From NCBI GenBank assembly GCA_039545275.1, contig BCHS01000005.1, forward strand, positions 620,001-684,000: a stretch of DNA of 64,000 nt, given 5' to 3'. The DNA is from Pseudomicrostroma phylloplanum. Lineage: Eukaryota > Basidiomycota > Exobasidiomycetes > Microstromatales. Position numbers and translations under genes: made by a program. The stretch's first letter is position 1; each line of letters starts with the position of its first letter. This document shows, one piece after another, positions 22,701-32,773 of the stretch. The notes below the pieces were generated by a model. That model ran no database searches. It was not told the origin of the DNA and worked only from the letters and a program-made list of their open reading frames with translations.

Positions 22701-25700
22701 ATGGCGTCAAAGGACAGGTCTCGTCCCAGCACAAGGCAAGGATCGTCGCATGATGGGTATCCTGATCTGCCAACGCCAACAGGCTTCGTTCGACAGGCAA
22801 ATGGATCACTGTTCCGCGAAGAAGACTTTGGTTTCAAACCTGCTTCTCCCGTTGCTGCCGTCTTGCCCTCCCCGGGCACCAAGCCTAGGCTGCAAAGGAC
22901 CGGCAGCGGGAGAAGGAAGGCCCCGCCTGTCTTCGAAGCCGAGGAACGTAGGCCCACCCCTCACCGCTTAGGCGGGGGGAGCCAGTCGAGTACCCGCAGC
23001 ACCCCTTTCATGAGTCCGGACTCGAGTGTCGATTTACCCAAGTTCTCCACGTCCAATGCGACCCCTGACTCAGAGGGCCAAGCGCGGCTTGGCATCGGCC
23101 GTGCCCCTGCCTCTGCAAACAGTCACTCTGACTTGCACGACAACGGGAGACCGAGCGCATCAATGGCATCCCCATCTGCAACAGAGGGCAGGGTTTTCTC
23201 TCCTTCTGCTTTATCTGGCGGTGGGTCTGGAGCAGACAACGCCAGTACCTTACCATCGCAACAAGCACACCGCAGACCTCCACCTTCGGCTTGGGCCGGC
23301 CCTGCAGCTGAACAGTCGCAATCTCACGACTCCCCATCCAAAGTCAGATACCATCGTCTTCCTTCCGCTACGGATGTCACAACAGACTCTGCATATGCCA
23401 ACGACAAGCTTACGCCCTTTCCTGGCCTGTTGCGCAACCCTTCTTCGGGCGGAGCGCAGAGTGGCAGCAGTCACGAAATCTCGACTGGCGGACCCACCGC
23501 CGACGACAGTGCCGACATGCGATCCGGGTCAGCTACTCTGCTGTCCGCCTCGCCAGCTACTTCACCCCATGGAGGTGCTCTGCAGCGAGCTGGCACTGTG
23601 ACAGCTGCTTCGACCCGTAGCAACACGACATTCGGCCCAATTCCGCGCTTCCATAAGACGTCGCGAAGCTTGGCGCAGACCGTCACGCCGTGGGTACCGA
23701 ACGGACCAGAGGGCTCGGACGCTGCACGGAGTCAGAGTCCAACTCTGCTCGCCTCGCCATCGGCGCACACGACGACTCCGGGTGACGACCGGTCTCGCAG
23801 CGTCTCTCCGCAGGTTGGTTTGTTCGGCTCTCTTCGACGTAAGGCTTCCAGTGCAGTACGAAAAGGAAGCATGAGGACCAAGAAGGGGTCGGAGCCGGCT
23901 GAAGGGTCGGGTGCCGTGGAGGCGGAACAAGGCAGGTCACCTCCTTCGACCGCAACTTCCCTTCCTCGTTTGCAATCCGTCAATGCTGCATTGGGTCGAA
24001 AGCCTTCGATGAACGCAGACAGACCATCGACGAAGAGGACAGGACAGCAAGTGACCTTTGCTACAAGCCCAGTTCTTGCAGAGCACGGCGGGACAGCCAT
24101 TGCTAAGGAGGCAGTCGACACTAGCTCATCACGTTTGGAGAGTTTCAATCGCTTCGATGTTAGGCCCATAGAGCCCTCTCGGTCTGCGCCTATTGTAATC
24201 AGTCCCGAGCCGGTCTCCTCTACTGTAAGAGGAGTGCCGCTATCTTCGCAACCGGCGCAACAGTCTACCATTCCTCGGATTCAGCTGCACTCTCGCAACA
24301 CCTCGATCAGCTCTGTCGCCTCTAGCACTCGAGGAGAGCCAGATGCCTCTGCCAGGCCCAAGCAGGTCCTACCGGTCGGGGATGAGTCACTGGACTCCGG
24401 CTTCGCAGAGGCTCACCCGACTGGACTTCTTCCTCTGGCGGAGAGCTCAGAGCTTGAACCCAAGGCGGCAGCGATGTTGCATCGCTACAGCCGCATCCTG
24501 ACCTCGACTACAAAGGCAGATGTCACGTCGTCTGACGTCCCTCCGGGACTGACTGCAGAGGATGTCGACTCACCTCCCCGACATTTCCTCCAGACCTCGC
24601 CTGTCTTCCAGATTGTCAACTCCTCGACAGTCAAGGATCGCTTCCTCATCCTGTTCAATGATATCCTAGTCGTCGCCAAGCCAATTGCGCCCCCACCTGG
24701 GGAAGCAGAGCGGGGCAGCACCACTGCGTCGCCGCTGCCGAACATCAGATGGACTTTCGCGGTCAAGAACATCATGGAGCTACGCTACTGCACTCTGAGC
24801 GTGCCAAAAGAGCAACGAGGTCGCCCAAAGGCTCATCCTCTGCAGCAAGTCTTCGTCGAGGCCTTCGCACGGGATCCTGAAGGCGCAATCGTGGACATCA
24901 TCAAGCGGAGCGGTCTGCCGAATCAGCCTGCCACGATCGCCCAGCTTCTTGTCCATACGCCCGAACTGGACCGGACTGCTTTGACGGAATATATCTGCGC
25001 GCCCGAGAGACGGAACGTCATGGAGGCCTTTGTGAAGCTGCAAAAAGTGACGGGCGTCTCAATTGAGAGCTCATTGAGGATGGTCATGATGGAGCTTCGC
25101 TTCCCGCGCGACTCTGCGGCATTCGAGGCTCTTCTGATGACCTATGCCTCACACTGGGTCAGCGAGAACAAGCATCTCATCAAGAGAACCTTCAGTGAGC
25201 GGTTAGCTGCGGACCTAACATTTGCTATCATGGCTCTCAATGATGCCATGCATTGTCGACCAGCTGACGGAGACGACGACGCAGCGAGTGTCATCGAGCA
25301 AGACTACGAAGCGCCTGGTATCTTCAGCGAAGCGATGCCAAGTCTGAGTCAAGGAGCATTTATTGCTGCCTTCCGGGACCAAGATCCAGCGATGACCTTG
25401 TCGGATCGCACTCTGCTGCGAATCTATGCAAGCATATGTGCCGAACCCATTCAGCAGGGACTTGATCGCTTCGAAGCGAGTGTTCGTAAGGCTGTCCGAG
25501 TCCATGGAGCAGGTCTGCCTCTGAAGCTCGTCTATGGCGTACCTTCTGAGCCCATCGTCGTCTCCATCTCGGCGGTTGACCCGGACTTTTCGATACGCTT
25601 GTACGGCTCGGAGCTCACCTTCGACCCGCCCATTCTCTCCTTTGCCGAGGAGACCACGCGCTCTTTCACCATCACCAGCAGGACACTCGGAGTCCGCCAG

Positions 25701-26795
25701 GCAGTTTTCGTCCGCAGTGGACGATCCGCTAGATTCTACTTTGGGTCAGTGTTGTCTTCAGACGCCTCTTCGGGCATCAAAGAGGCTGTGGCCAGAGGAG
25801 ACGTGAGCGATCTACCCCGGGCAGCATCCTTCATGGTGGAGCGCGCCTTCATGAAGAACAACTTCACCTTGTCTCTCGCTATGGGTCCTTCGGGCCTTGC
25901 ATCTCCGGGAGACGCTGCATCGCAGGCTTCAAAGACGGTGCGCAAGTTCATGTTCAGCGTGGAAGATGCTACTGCGAAGGACAAGTGGGCGAGGAGGCTC
26001 CAGGCTGCCATCTTGGAGTCTCAGCGCAAGAGGGTACAGACGCAATCGGAGCTCGATGGCAGTCTTGGCGTCAATGTCGCCAAGCAGGCCAGAGCGAATC
26101 GAGCTGCAAACGCAATGGCCTTGCATGTACTCAGACAGGCTCTGATCTCGCCGGACCCTGCCAGCCAAATGGCAGGCCCCAACGCGGGAGATGGACTTCA
26201 GCGCAGCGCATCGACTGCCACGTCTGCTCCTCGCACAGGCGCGGGCACCGTCGCGAGCAGTAGCAACCCGCTCCTCTCGAGCAGTCGAGTCGCACCTCCC
26301 ACCGTGTCCGCCTCAGATGTCGGCCTGAACCGAAGCAAGACCTACGCACCAGGCAGTGGCACTGGTCCACTTCGCCACCTGCCTTCGCACATGGCAGCTG
26401 CGCAACAGCAACAGCAGCAACAGTCGCTGGATAGGAACGTGTCCGTCTCGAGACACTACTATGCTCCGCAAACCGGGGCCGGACGCGCAGAGCGGGACCT
26501 CCTCTCGCCTCCCTCGGCAGCCAAGACGTCTGCCGGCAGCGGCAGCGGCAGCGGTGCTCCCCCTAGCCCAGCCTCGTCCGCAATCGACCTCTCCCTGACC
26601 AGTACTGGTCCAGAGGCCGAAGGAGAAGCAGGCAGGAGTCTTGTAGCCAGTCTCGCAAGAGCGGAACTGCTGCGCAGGGGCAGCGCAGATGCCTCTTCGG
26701 CGGAACCGGCGGGGATTAGTGGAGAGGAGCTGTTGACGGTGTGTGCGCAGAATAGCTTACTGCCCTTGGTACTGCAGAGGAGGGGAGGCACATGA
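19788..26795 (+). CDS. Large PH-Sec7-PH protein, putative ARF guanine-nucleotide exchange factor
   Basis: One uninterrupted exon of 2335 residues. The first about 1560 residues are Ser/Pro/Gln-rich and look disordered, with many RxxS-type sites. A PH-like segment follows near 1590-1700 (KDRFLILFNDILVVAKPI, then IRWTFAVKNIMELRYCTL). A Sec7-type helical domain covers about 1690-1900 (DIIKRSGLPNQPATIAQLLV, SLRMVMMELRFPRDSAAFEA, RLAADLTFAIMALNDAMHC). A second, split PH-like domain follows at about 1920-2080. Sec7 proteins activate ARF GTPases at membranes; this arrangement resembles fungal Syt1-type and metazoan IQSEC/EFA6-type factors. The normally invariant FRLPGEAQ loop reads LRFPRDSA, so exchange activity is not assured. 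The C-terminus is Gln/Ser-rich. A second ATG is adjacent at 19791. It is divergent from the glutamate kinase gene. Confidence 0.85.
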   Translation: MMASVTSSPGPSSYRLHPDDDLQQQQSNHTESRGHEGHQLTPTRGAQPLDRVPSSSTRLNAIARLKRAASNREVKGAAGGDESPTAARMNLGGVSPSSSPSRPAPDEKSPDHSRRMQLAPSSGQPQVLLASPSSSHPTLRPSPSPSKLLEPGRPTHSGATSPVQPISLSRSASASRAEANRSPLPSLEQLRSRILQERLTAGLQRSAGAGAASAASAAARAYAMKKLLGHDPDRDGATSPVSDSGGKISDNDEEETDDDDDAFDDRQKAGTPAAALRASRRGMGSIYLRPPTFSSTASSKHLLRRSRTISGLSQRADDERKAAFAQGLSPASEGQPPSPGSLRKKRMSRLPQRREAEGVTRLTRVPLPTGRTTEKASPLASARSGLATTPSRTQVTSDQENDSESSVQPVAHSPLVREPSQREMARTQMMRKLSGRRLGGPSPVSPPETPQLQQQYTEAGMGGKGSRDVAGPWEGSHDQDEAATPVAAEDISDTSAVPTFPFSQLPQTPFRGTAIAGAANAQLTPEQQMAFLQMQQVLQQQQLQLCASSQDQFVSPSHQQDAFSSPVQRVVPQTPQARVVKAETPVSFKSEPMSVAGSSYDSPTGTNLIPSMHFLGEAGLTSDRFAQLSMLRGPDQPFVDGRRGSGGQARAAAALQDWPSSPTNSSLGYGESMHSRFNSMESHGNAAISEEEEEANGSGDTGIVFENLVRAGDPDATLAGQETTSLDPTVSHRARDGPKQPNALQLLPQSLTPGGGAMSEYTLSSDPRNSPMRVSRASSTGDGNPLSYETALADARNAPTQGHYEQPSAKLTGAGRGIANGDIAPSQAPGRDSSARPGGSNVVAPDQTNRNVPGRLQLHEAPSQRYQAQRTGSLPASPGVATPTSDSNDTERVVAWRRWMKAQGLSADDHQSPRQPLRTASDSTSAAAPLLTIDQGGSSLGRLEHDLAISPTLMKELQLDLDWPGSGPPPPMASKDRSRPSTRQGSSHDGYPDLPTPTGFVRQANGSLFREEDFGFKPASPVAAVLPSPGTKPRLQRTGSGRRKAPPVFEAEERRPTPHRLGGGSQSSTRSTPFMSPDSSVDLPKFSTSNATPDSEGQARLGIGRAPASANSHSDLHDNGRPSASMASPSATEGRVFSPSALSGGGSGADNASTLPSQQAHRRPPPSAWAGPAAEQSQSHDSPSKVRYHRLPSATDVTTDSAYANDKLTPFPGLLRNPSSGGAQSGSSHEISTGGPTADDSADMRSGSATLLSASPATSPHGGALQRAGTVTAASTRSNTTFGPIPRFHKTSRSLAQTVTPWVPNGPEGSDAARSQSPTLLASPSAHTTTPGDDRSRSVSPQVGLFGSLRRKASSAVRKGSMRTKKGSEPAEGSGAVEAEQGRSPPSTATSLPRLQSVNAALGRKPSMNADRPSTKRTGQQVTFATSPVLAEHGGTAIAKEAVDTSSSRLESFNRFDVRPIEPSRSAPIVISPEPVSSTVRGVPLSSQPAQQSTIPRIQLHSRNTSISSVASSTRGEPDASARPKQVLPVGDESLDSGFAEAHPTGLLPLAESSELEPKAAAMLHRYSRILTSTTKADVTSSDVPPGLTAEDVDSPPRHFLQTSPVFQIVNSSTVKDRFLILFNDILVVAKPIAPPPGEAERGSTTASPLPNIRWTFAVKNIMELRYCTLSVPKEQRGRPKAHPLQQVFVEAFARDPEGAIVDIIKRSGLPNQPATIAQLLVHTPELDRTALTEYICAPERRNVMEAFVKLQKVTGVSIESSLRMVMMELRFPRDSAAFEALLMTYASHWVSENKHLIKRTFSERLAADLTFAIMALNDAMHCRPADGDDDAASVIEQDYEAPGIFSEAMPSLSQGAFIAAFRDQDPAMTLSDRTLLRIYASICAEPIQQGLDRFEASVRKAVRVHGAGLPLKLVYGVPSEPIVVSISAVDPDFSIRLYGSELTFDPPILSFAEETTRSFTITSRTLGVRQAVFVRSGRSARFYFGSVLSSDASSGIKEAVARGDVSDLPRAASFMVERAFMKNNFTLSLAMGPSGLASPGDAASQASKTVRKFMFSVEDATAKDKWARRLQAAILESQRKRVQTQSELDGSLGVNVAKQARANRAANAMALHVLRQALISPDPASQMAGPNAGDGLQRSASTATSAPRTGAGTVASSSNPLLSSSRVAPPTVSASDVGLNRSKTYAPGSGTGPLRHLPSHMAAAQQQQQQQSLDRNVSVSRHYYAPQTGAGRAERDLLSPPSAAKTSAGSGSGSGAPPSPASSAIDLSLTSTGPEAEGEAGRSLVASLARAELLRRGSADASSAEPAGISGEELLTVCAQNSLLPLVLQRRGGT

Positions 26796-27050
26796 AGGGA
26801 GCGTACTGCAGACGGGGCGTGAGGAGGGTGGAGGGAATGAAAAGGCGCTGATATCTGATGACGCGGCAGGTCCTCTTTCTCTGATGTAGCGTATCGTATG
26901 AGCGGTCACATAATGCAGTATTTTGCAGCACGCATTTGAAAGTCTATAATATGTCTACATGGGGGACGTTCACGACGCAGGAAGAGTGACACAACACGAC
27001 TGCCCCACTCTCTCTTTCCCACATATCTCGGAAACCAATCGCGACCTTTT

Positions 27051-28153
27051 TCACCCGACAAAGGGAATGCCGCTGGGTACCTGCCTCTTGTACTCCTTGT
27101 ACTCCTCGCCAAAGAAGGAGATGAGGTGCTTCTCCTCGTCTGCAGAGAATAAGTAAGGGAGACGAGGGGGCGCTTAGCTACTAGCCTTGGCGGCCATCTC
27201 TCCGAGGCTCTGAGCTGTGACTCACTCTGTATTCTCTGCTGAAAGAAGCGCCACAGCACCCCTACAAAGACGACCGTGCTCACCGGATTAGCAAGGAGCA
27301 GTTGCGTGCCCACAGCCCAGACGAAGAATCCCGTGTAGCTCGGATGTCGTACCAGACTGTACAAGCCCGTCTTGACCAGCATATGGTCCGCTCGCTTGTT
27401 CGATGCGACGATGTGGGAGAAGTTGGAAGAGGCGTGGATCATGGCTGTGGAGCGCAGGTACTGACCCACGAGGACGGCGCAGAGGCCGAGATAGTTCAGG
27501 AGGGTGAGTGGGGACTTGTGGGAGGGGAAGAGGAGGGATTCGAGAATGAACTCGAGGATGCCGAAGAGGTGAGCGGCGTGGTAGTTCCAGCCATTGAGCA
27601 GAAGGAAGGCTGGAAGTAGAACACAGGCAGTCGAAGCTTAGCAAGGATACACGCGTCATGTCTCGCTGTATATCTATTGCATCTACTCACAGTCCTTCAT
27701 GAGCCGCGAAGGGTTCCATCTTGCTGTGACCAAGAACTCAAGAAGGTGAAAGGAGCCCCAGAAGGCGAGGTAGAGACCAAGCTGGGGCGCGAAGATTCGC
27801 TGAGTAGCCGGCAAGGCCTCTGCGGAGGTGCTAGAAGGGCCGCTCAAGATTCGCTCGAGGTTTGCGGGGGAGAGCATTGGCCATGCTACGACGAGTGATG
27901 CACTGATTATTGAGCCGAGGGCTGCTGACACGAGTACAAGGTAGATGGACAGCGGAGCCAGGTGGGAAGGTATTGACTCTGTTGAAAATCTGTGAGTACT
28001 AGACTGAGGAGCAAGCGTTGTCGATTTGCTGCTGCCATCGACGCTGCTGCTACCACTTGCATTGACCGACTTGCGATGGGCGAGGCGAGCTGAAGCGCCC
28101 TGTGAGCCCTCTATGGCCGTCGCCGTCGTCGATGAAGCGAGACCAATGTTCAT
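27051..28153 (-). CDS. STE14: Protein-S-isoprenylcysteine O-methyltransferase (STE14/ICMT)
   Basis: Exons 28153-27691, 27609-27226 and 27139-27051 give 311 residues. ICMT methylates the prenylated C-terminal cysteine of CAAX proteins in the ER membrane. Hydrophobic segments occur at APLSIYLVLVSAALGSIISA, LYLAFWGSFHLLEFLV and LLNYLGLCAVLVGQYLRS. The catalytic signature GLYSLVRHPSYTGFFVWAVG is followed by the conserved FFQQRIQNEEKHLISFFGEE and YKEYKRQVPSGIPFVG at the end. Both introns (81 and 86 nt) fall at good consensus sites and the splices restore family sequence (KDSFLLLNGW and RIQNEEKHL). The N-terminal about 65 residues are polar and variable. It is divergent from MIC60 across an interval with a CCTG microsatellite. 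The GH5 protein in this window ends in a CAAX-like motif, a possible client only by inference. Confidence 0.95.
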
Positions 28154-28352
28154 ATCTGCTTCGTCTACGAGTGAGAAGGTATGAATGGAAGGATAGACAA
28201 GAGGAAGGTCAAGGCGGCTTGAGAGCCAAAGGTTTCCTGGTCTGAAGCACCATGTGTACAATGTACAATGTGTTTGTGTGTCTTTCTTTATGCACTGGAC
28301 AAAGGGACGGATAGGGCGACGGAAGCAGCCTCGTGGCATCGCGACGCACGCA

Positions 28353-28400
<48 letters not shown>

Positions 28401-28564
28401 CTTGCCCCCGCGCGGTGCCAGGGCGGACGTCGAACCCACGCCTCGGAAGATCCACCCTGGCCGGGGCGATACGGATGGGTGCAAGCTCATCGTCTCGCGT
28501 CCTTTGACCCGCCCTCGTCTGTCCTTTCCCTGTCCTCATCGCCTCCGCCCCTCATCACCCTGTC
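28154..28564. other. Divergent promoter interval, STE14/MIC60
   Basis: The 411 bases between the two start codons are dominated by the (CCTG)12 microsatellite near the centre. No coding exon is supported. Distance from the repeat to the MIC60 ATG is about 165 bp and to the STE14 ATG about 200 bp, so it lies within promoter or 5' UTR of one or both genes. Confidence 0.5.
28353..28400 (+). repeat. (CCTG)12 microsatellite
   Basis: Twelve perfect tandem CCTG units run from 28353 to 28400, flanked by degenerate CTTGCC. Shorter CCTG runs occur in two other divergent intergenic intervals of this window (near 49683 and 61862). Confidence 0.97.
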
Positions 28565-30872
28565 ATGAACGGTCGTATCCCTGCCTTGGCATCGAGGTCG
28601 CTGCCCGGCAGCGTCTCCTCGGCCTCAACGGTCGCATCGAGGCAACGGCTGCTGGCTGCACACCGATCCCAATCCACCGGTAGGGTGAGTAGAAGAGCGG
28701 CTGGGAAGAGCAGTCGAAAGGCAGCATACAGGCGCCCACATTGACTATGACTAACCGCTCATGCATCTCTGGCCCTTCATCGCAGACTTATGCCACATAC
28801 GAAGGCAACCCTCACCCCACTGGAGGCCGCATGAACGAGCGCCGTCGAGCTTTCCTCCCTCGCCTGCTCCTCTACACCACCGGTGCCGCCGGGCTCTTCT
28901 ACGGAGTCTCCACAGTCGTTGCCCTGAACAACCAAGCATACCAGGACTGGTTCTCTGACTCTGTTCCCGTGAGTACGCAGATCATAGCTTTAGCGTCTCC
29001 TGAACCTGCAGCTGATCCTGCCCAGCACTTCTTTCTCGCGCCTTTCCTATCCAGTTCGGTGAAGACATCCTAGACTACCTCGACACCCACGACGTCCTTT
29101 CCGAGGCAAAGAGGCTGGACTATGGTGGAATCGGATCCAATGCCGTAGACTCGATCGGCGCCACATACCACCGAGTGACAGAAGCAGCTGGCCGAGTCGT
29201 CTCTGATGTGCAGGACATCAGTTCCGATGCAGCAAAGAAGGCAAAGGATGCCGAGAAGGAGGCAAAGGCCAAGTTCCTCGAGGCTCGAGACCAGGCTAGG
29301 AAGCAGGTTGCTCGTGTCACGCCTGCAGGCGGATCGAAGGAGGTAGCACAGGACGCCAAGGAGGTAGCCAAGGACGCTAAGGCCGAGACCAAGAGCGCAG
29401 TTGAGAGTCTCAAGGAGAAGAAGGACAGCCTCGTCCAGAAGGCTACCAACGCTGCCGAAGACGCTGAGAAGCAGGTCAAGCAGCGTGCAAAGGACGCCCA
29501 AAAGCAAGTCGAGAGCAGACTTGACCACAGCAAGGTTGGGTCCTCTGCCGCACCCTCTTCGTCTGCTGCTGCCAAGCCGTATGATCGACCTCTTCCCATC
29601 TCACACGAAGCTCCACAGGGCTACGTTGCTGCTCAGTCCGGCGACCGTAAGCTCAAGGCCGAGAAGAACGACGCCGTTCGTCTTCGAGCAGACCCGCAGG
29701 CGCCCAAGCTGCCTCAGCTTCGTCCTGCCCTTTCTTCCCTCACTGGTAGTGAGCCTATGATCGGTCAGCTCGCAGGCACGATTGACGACCTCGCTGCCTT
29801 CTTGAAGGACACCCCTTCCTCTGGCACTAACGCCAAGTACGTTCTCGACGAGGCCAAGGAAGAGCTCCAGCGCCTTTCCAAGAGGCTCGACGAGATCCGG
29901 AAGACGGAGCAGTCGCGTGCGGAAAAGACGCTGAGCTCTCAGGCTCAGAAGTACGAAAAGGAGCTGAAGCAAAAGGCCGACGAGCAGAGCAAGAAGTTCA
30001 GTCAGCTGGACGCAGAGGGCAAGAAGAAGGTCACCGAGGAGCGGGAGAAGGCAAAGACTGAGTACGAGACTCGATTGAGGACGGAGCTGGACACGCAGAA
30101 GGAGATCATCAATGAGCGACTGAAGGAGGAAGTGGTGGCTCAGGGTGTGGAGATGCAGAGAAGGTGGATGACGGAGATCAAGAAGCGCGTCGAGGAGGAG
30201 CGCGGTGGCAGGTTGGCTCGACTGGACGAGCTCGCGAGCGAGCTTGCCGAGGTGCAGGAGGTGACCTACAACAATTCGGCCGCTCTGGAGGAAGGTAGCA
30301 GCGCCCACCGAACGGCTGCTGCCGTCCGAGCGCTCTACAAGGCAGCTACTTCAGAGGGAGACGACGAGGACCAAGCAGGCCGCAAGCGCGCTTTCCGCAA
30401 GGAGCTGACTCTGCTGCGCTCATCGCCCCTGGCACAACAATCAGAAATTGTGCAAAGGGCCCTCGAGGTGCTAGACGTGGGCGGTACCCCCGACCAAGGC
30501 GTCGAGTCCCTCGGCTCCCTCACCTCGTGGTACATCTCCAAGGTCAAGCCTCGTCTACAGTCCGTCGCCCTCCTCCCCGAACAAGCCGGTCTCCTCTCCC
30601 ACATCACCTCGGCCGTCCTCTCTCCCTTGCTCTTCACAAAGAGTGGCAACCCCCAGGGAGCCGATGTTCCCAGTATCCTAGCTCGCGCAGAGTATGCCCT
30701 CCTCCAAAAGGGAGACTTGGAGGCGGCCACGAGGGAGATCAACTCTCTGAAGGGGTGGGGCAAAGTGCTTGCTGAGGATTGGCTGAGGGAGAGTAGGAGG
30801 AGACTAGAGGTGGAGCAGGGAGTCAAGATTGTTCAGGCCGAAGCGGCGTACGATAGCTTGCTCAACGCTTAG
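28565..30872 (+). CDS. MIC60: MICOS subunit MIC60 (mitofilin)
   Basis: Exons 28565-28684, 28786-28968 and 29055-30872 give 706 residues. Mic60 is the core of the MICOS complex that forms crista junctions in the mitochondrial inner membrane. The N-terminus (MNGRIPALASRSLPGSVSSA and following Arg/Ser-rich sequence) is a good presequence. A membrane segment lies near residues 65-86 (RLLLYTTGAAGLFYGVSTVV). The middle is Lys/Glu/Ala-rich coiled coil (about 100-200 and 290-420). The C-terminal mitofilin region ends with GWGKVLAEDWLRESRRRLEV, matching the family's membrane-remodelling signature. Introns of 101 and 86 nt have GTGAGT donors and keep phase. Length is within the 540-760 range of homologues. 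It converges with the Mpv17-family gene. Confidence 0.94.
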
Positions 30873-31123
30873 CGGTGCAGTGCGGTGTGGTGCCGGGGGC
30901 GGGCGGGCGCGCAGCAGTAGAAGATTATCATGCGGTAAATGGACATCTCTTTCTCGACAATGGGTGCAGCGGACGAGCAGAGGGTGAGGGGGGAGGAAAC
31001 GAGTGATGCAATTTGCAAACCGGCCAGATGAGCATCGATCGATACACCGACAGGCGCTCTGCCTCCTTTTCCCCGCAGATCCCCACGACCTCCCCCGCTG
31101 ACAGGACGTGGCCATCCCCCTCT

Positions 31124-32267
31124 CTAGCGGCTCTCACCAGCCGCCTTGCTCCTGATATCAGCATCTCCCTGATCCTTCTCCCCTGCACTGCCACTGTTCC
31201 CACCCTTTCGAAGAGCCTCTTTACGGGCGAGTGCCACCTGCTTCTTCTTTGCCATTGTGTTGAAGGCGGTGCTAAGGAAGAAGCGGATGACGGTGAAGAA
31301 GGGCTCTGCGAGTGGGTGGTAAGAGGGGAAAAGGAGTGGTGAGAAAGAGGGCGAAAAGTTTCAGTGAGGATCTTTGAGGTCAGTACTAGAAAACTCAGAA
31401 GCGGGTGACGGGTGACGTTACTCACCCCAGAGCTCGGGCGGGAGGTAGTTCTGCGCAAATGCGATGGCAAGGGGACTTGTAGCTGCAGGCACGTGTGCGG
31501 GTAGAACAAGGTGAGATGGTTGCTTTTTGATCAGACCAAGTGACTTCTCCTTGCCCATGAGTGCGTCATGTCTGCACAGGCGGACTCTCCCACTCACCCC
31601 AGCTGATTTGCAACATCTTCCAGATGCCCGCCTTTACGACGGCGATGATCTTCTCTGGAGCGCGAGCTCCGTTCACCACGGCCATTGAGGCGAGGTACAC
31701 TGTGAGGAGTTGAGCAAAGAGGAACACAGTCAGCTCAGTTCAGTCAGCTCGCTCAAGCTAGCTCCACGCTTCTCCTGTGGCGTCCGACGCACCAATATTG
31801 GTAATAACCGTGACGGTCAAACTGCTAACCACAATCTGCATCACCTTATCCCTCGGGCTCGTCTTCCCAACAAATGCCCTCTGCAACATCCCCGTGAGCA
31901 CATGTCCCAATGGCGCACTAACCAGCGAACCATAGATGAACATCTTGCCCGCACGATCATTTATCCCCAGTCGGGCAAGAAGAGCCGAGCTGAGACCCAA
32001 CACCCCACCTTGGTCCGCCTGGTGCTGACGCTCTTTACTCTGAGCGGCGGCAGAGGGGAGACCGGCAAAGTGGCCCGCGAGCACCTCGGCGAGGGCAGCG
32101 AGCACACCAGAGGTGATCTGTTTTGTCCGGAGTGGATTGGCCTGGAGTGCTACTAGGTAGCGGGACAGGAGAGGGTTGGAGGTGAGGGTGCTTGAGGCGG
32201 GGGAGTTGAGACCGGCACCGGGAGGGACGGGGAGGGCGTTTTGCTTTGGGAGGTTAACGGTTGACAT
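31124..32267 (-). CDS. Mpv17/PMP22 family membrane protein
   Basis: Exons 32267-31793, 31699-31598, 31482-31426 and 31305-31124 give 271 residues. The family comprises small four-helix proteins of the peroxisomal or mitochondrial inner membrane, implicated in pore or metabolite-channel function. Family features are the LLSRYLVALQANPLRTKQIT opening, GSLVSAPLGHVLTGMLQRAF, the helix around KIIAVVKAGIWKMLQISWAT and the end PELWEPFFTVIRFFLSTAFN. The basic tail (MAKKKQVALARKE onward) could be a peroxisomal membrane-targeting element; organelle assignment is open. The three introns (93, 115, 120 nt) all interrupt after the first base of a codon and splice into in-phase family sequence. It converges with MIC60, 251 bp away. 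Confidence 0.88.
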
Positions 32268-32773
32268 GGTTGATCTGGTAGAGCGATGGAGTGAGCGATG
32301 GTAAGGTACAGAGGAGAGGAAAGGGAAGGAGGGAATGGCCGTTGCAGGTGGAGAAGCAGTCGTGGGAAGCTGACTGACTGGCTGACTGGCTGACTGTCTG
32401 TCTGCTGCTGTGCGGGAGTCGAGCGTCGTCGTCTGCGTCGTCTGCGCTTTACTGCCGTCATTTCCCCGGACCCCGGCTTGTGGGGTAAGAAGCGACTGAA
32501 GCGCGTCGCCCTCATGCCGGAATCCGAGACGCAGGCAAAGGCGAAGCGACGGACGTCAGCCACCCGCACGTGGCCTGTGCGCCTGGCGTCAATCAAATCG
32601 GTCACGCGCTGCTGTCCGCCCGGCCGGACTGGTATGGTCCGCGGAGCGCGATGTGAAGAAAGAAGATGGGCAAGATTGAGATGGGGAGCATTGTGCGAAG
32701 CATGGAGCAAGAGAGGGAGCATACGGCTAGATCATGCTACGCCCCTGCCAATAGCATGGACCTTAATCGCCCA
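32268..32773. other. Intergenic between Mpv17-family gene start and CDC27 end
   Basis: The 506 bases are the upstream region of the Mpv17-family gene and the 3' region of CDC27. A run of CTGA/CTGG/CTGT tetramers lies at 32370-32408. No coding sequence or RNA gene is seen. Confidence 0.4.
32370..32408 (+). repeat. Degenerate CTGN tetramer array
   Basis: About nine imperfect four-base units of the form CTGA, CTGG or CTGT run head to tail roughly 105 bases upstream of the Mpv17-family start codon. It is simple sequence and not a dispersed repeat. Confidence 0.75.

Noticed and set aside
28353..28400. CRISPR-like or transposon-end interpretation of the CCTG array
   Set aside because: Units are 4 bases with no spacers, no terminal inverted repeats and no associated genes; it is a microsatellite.
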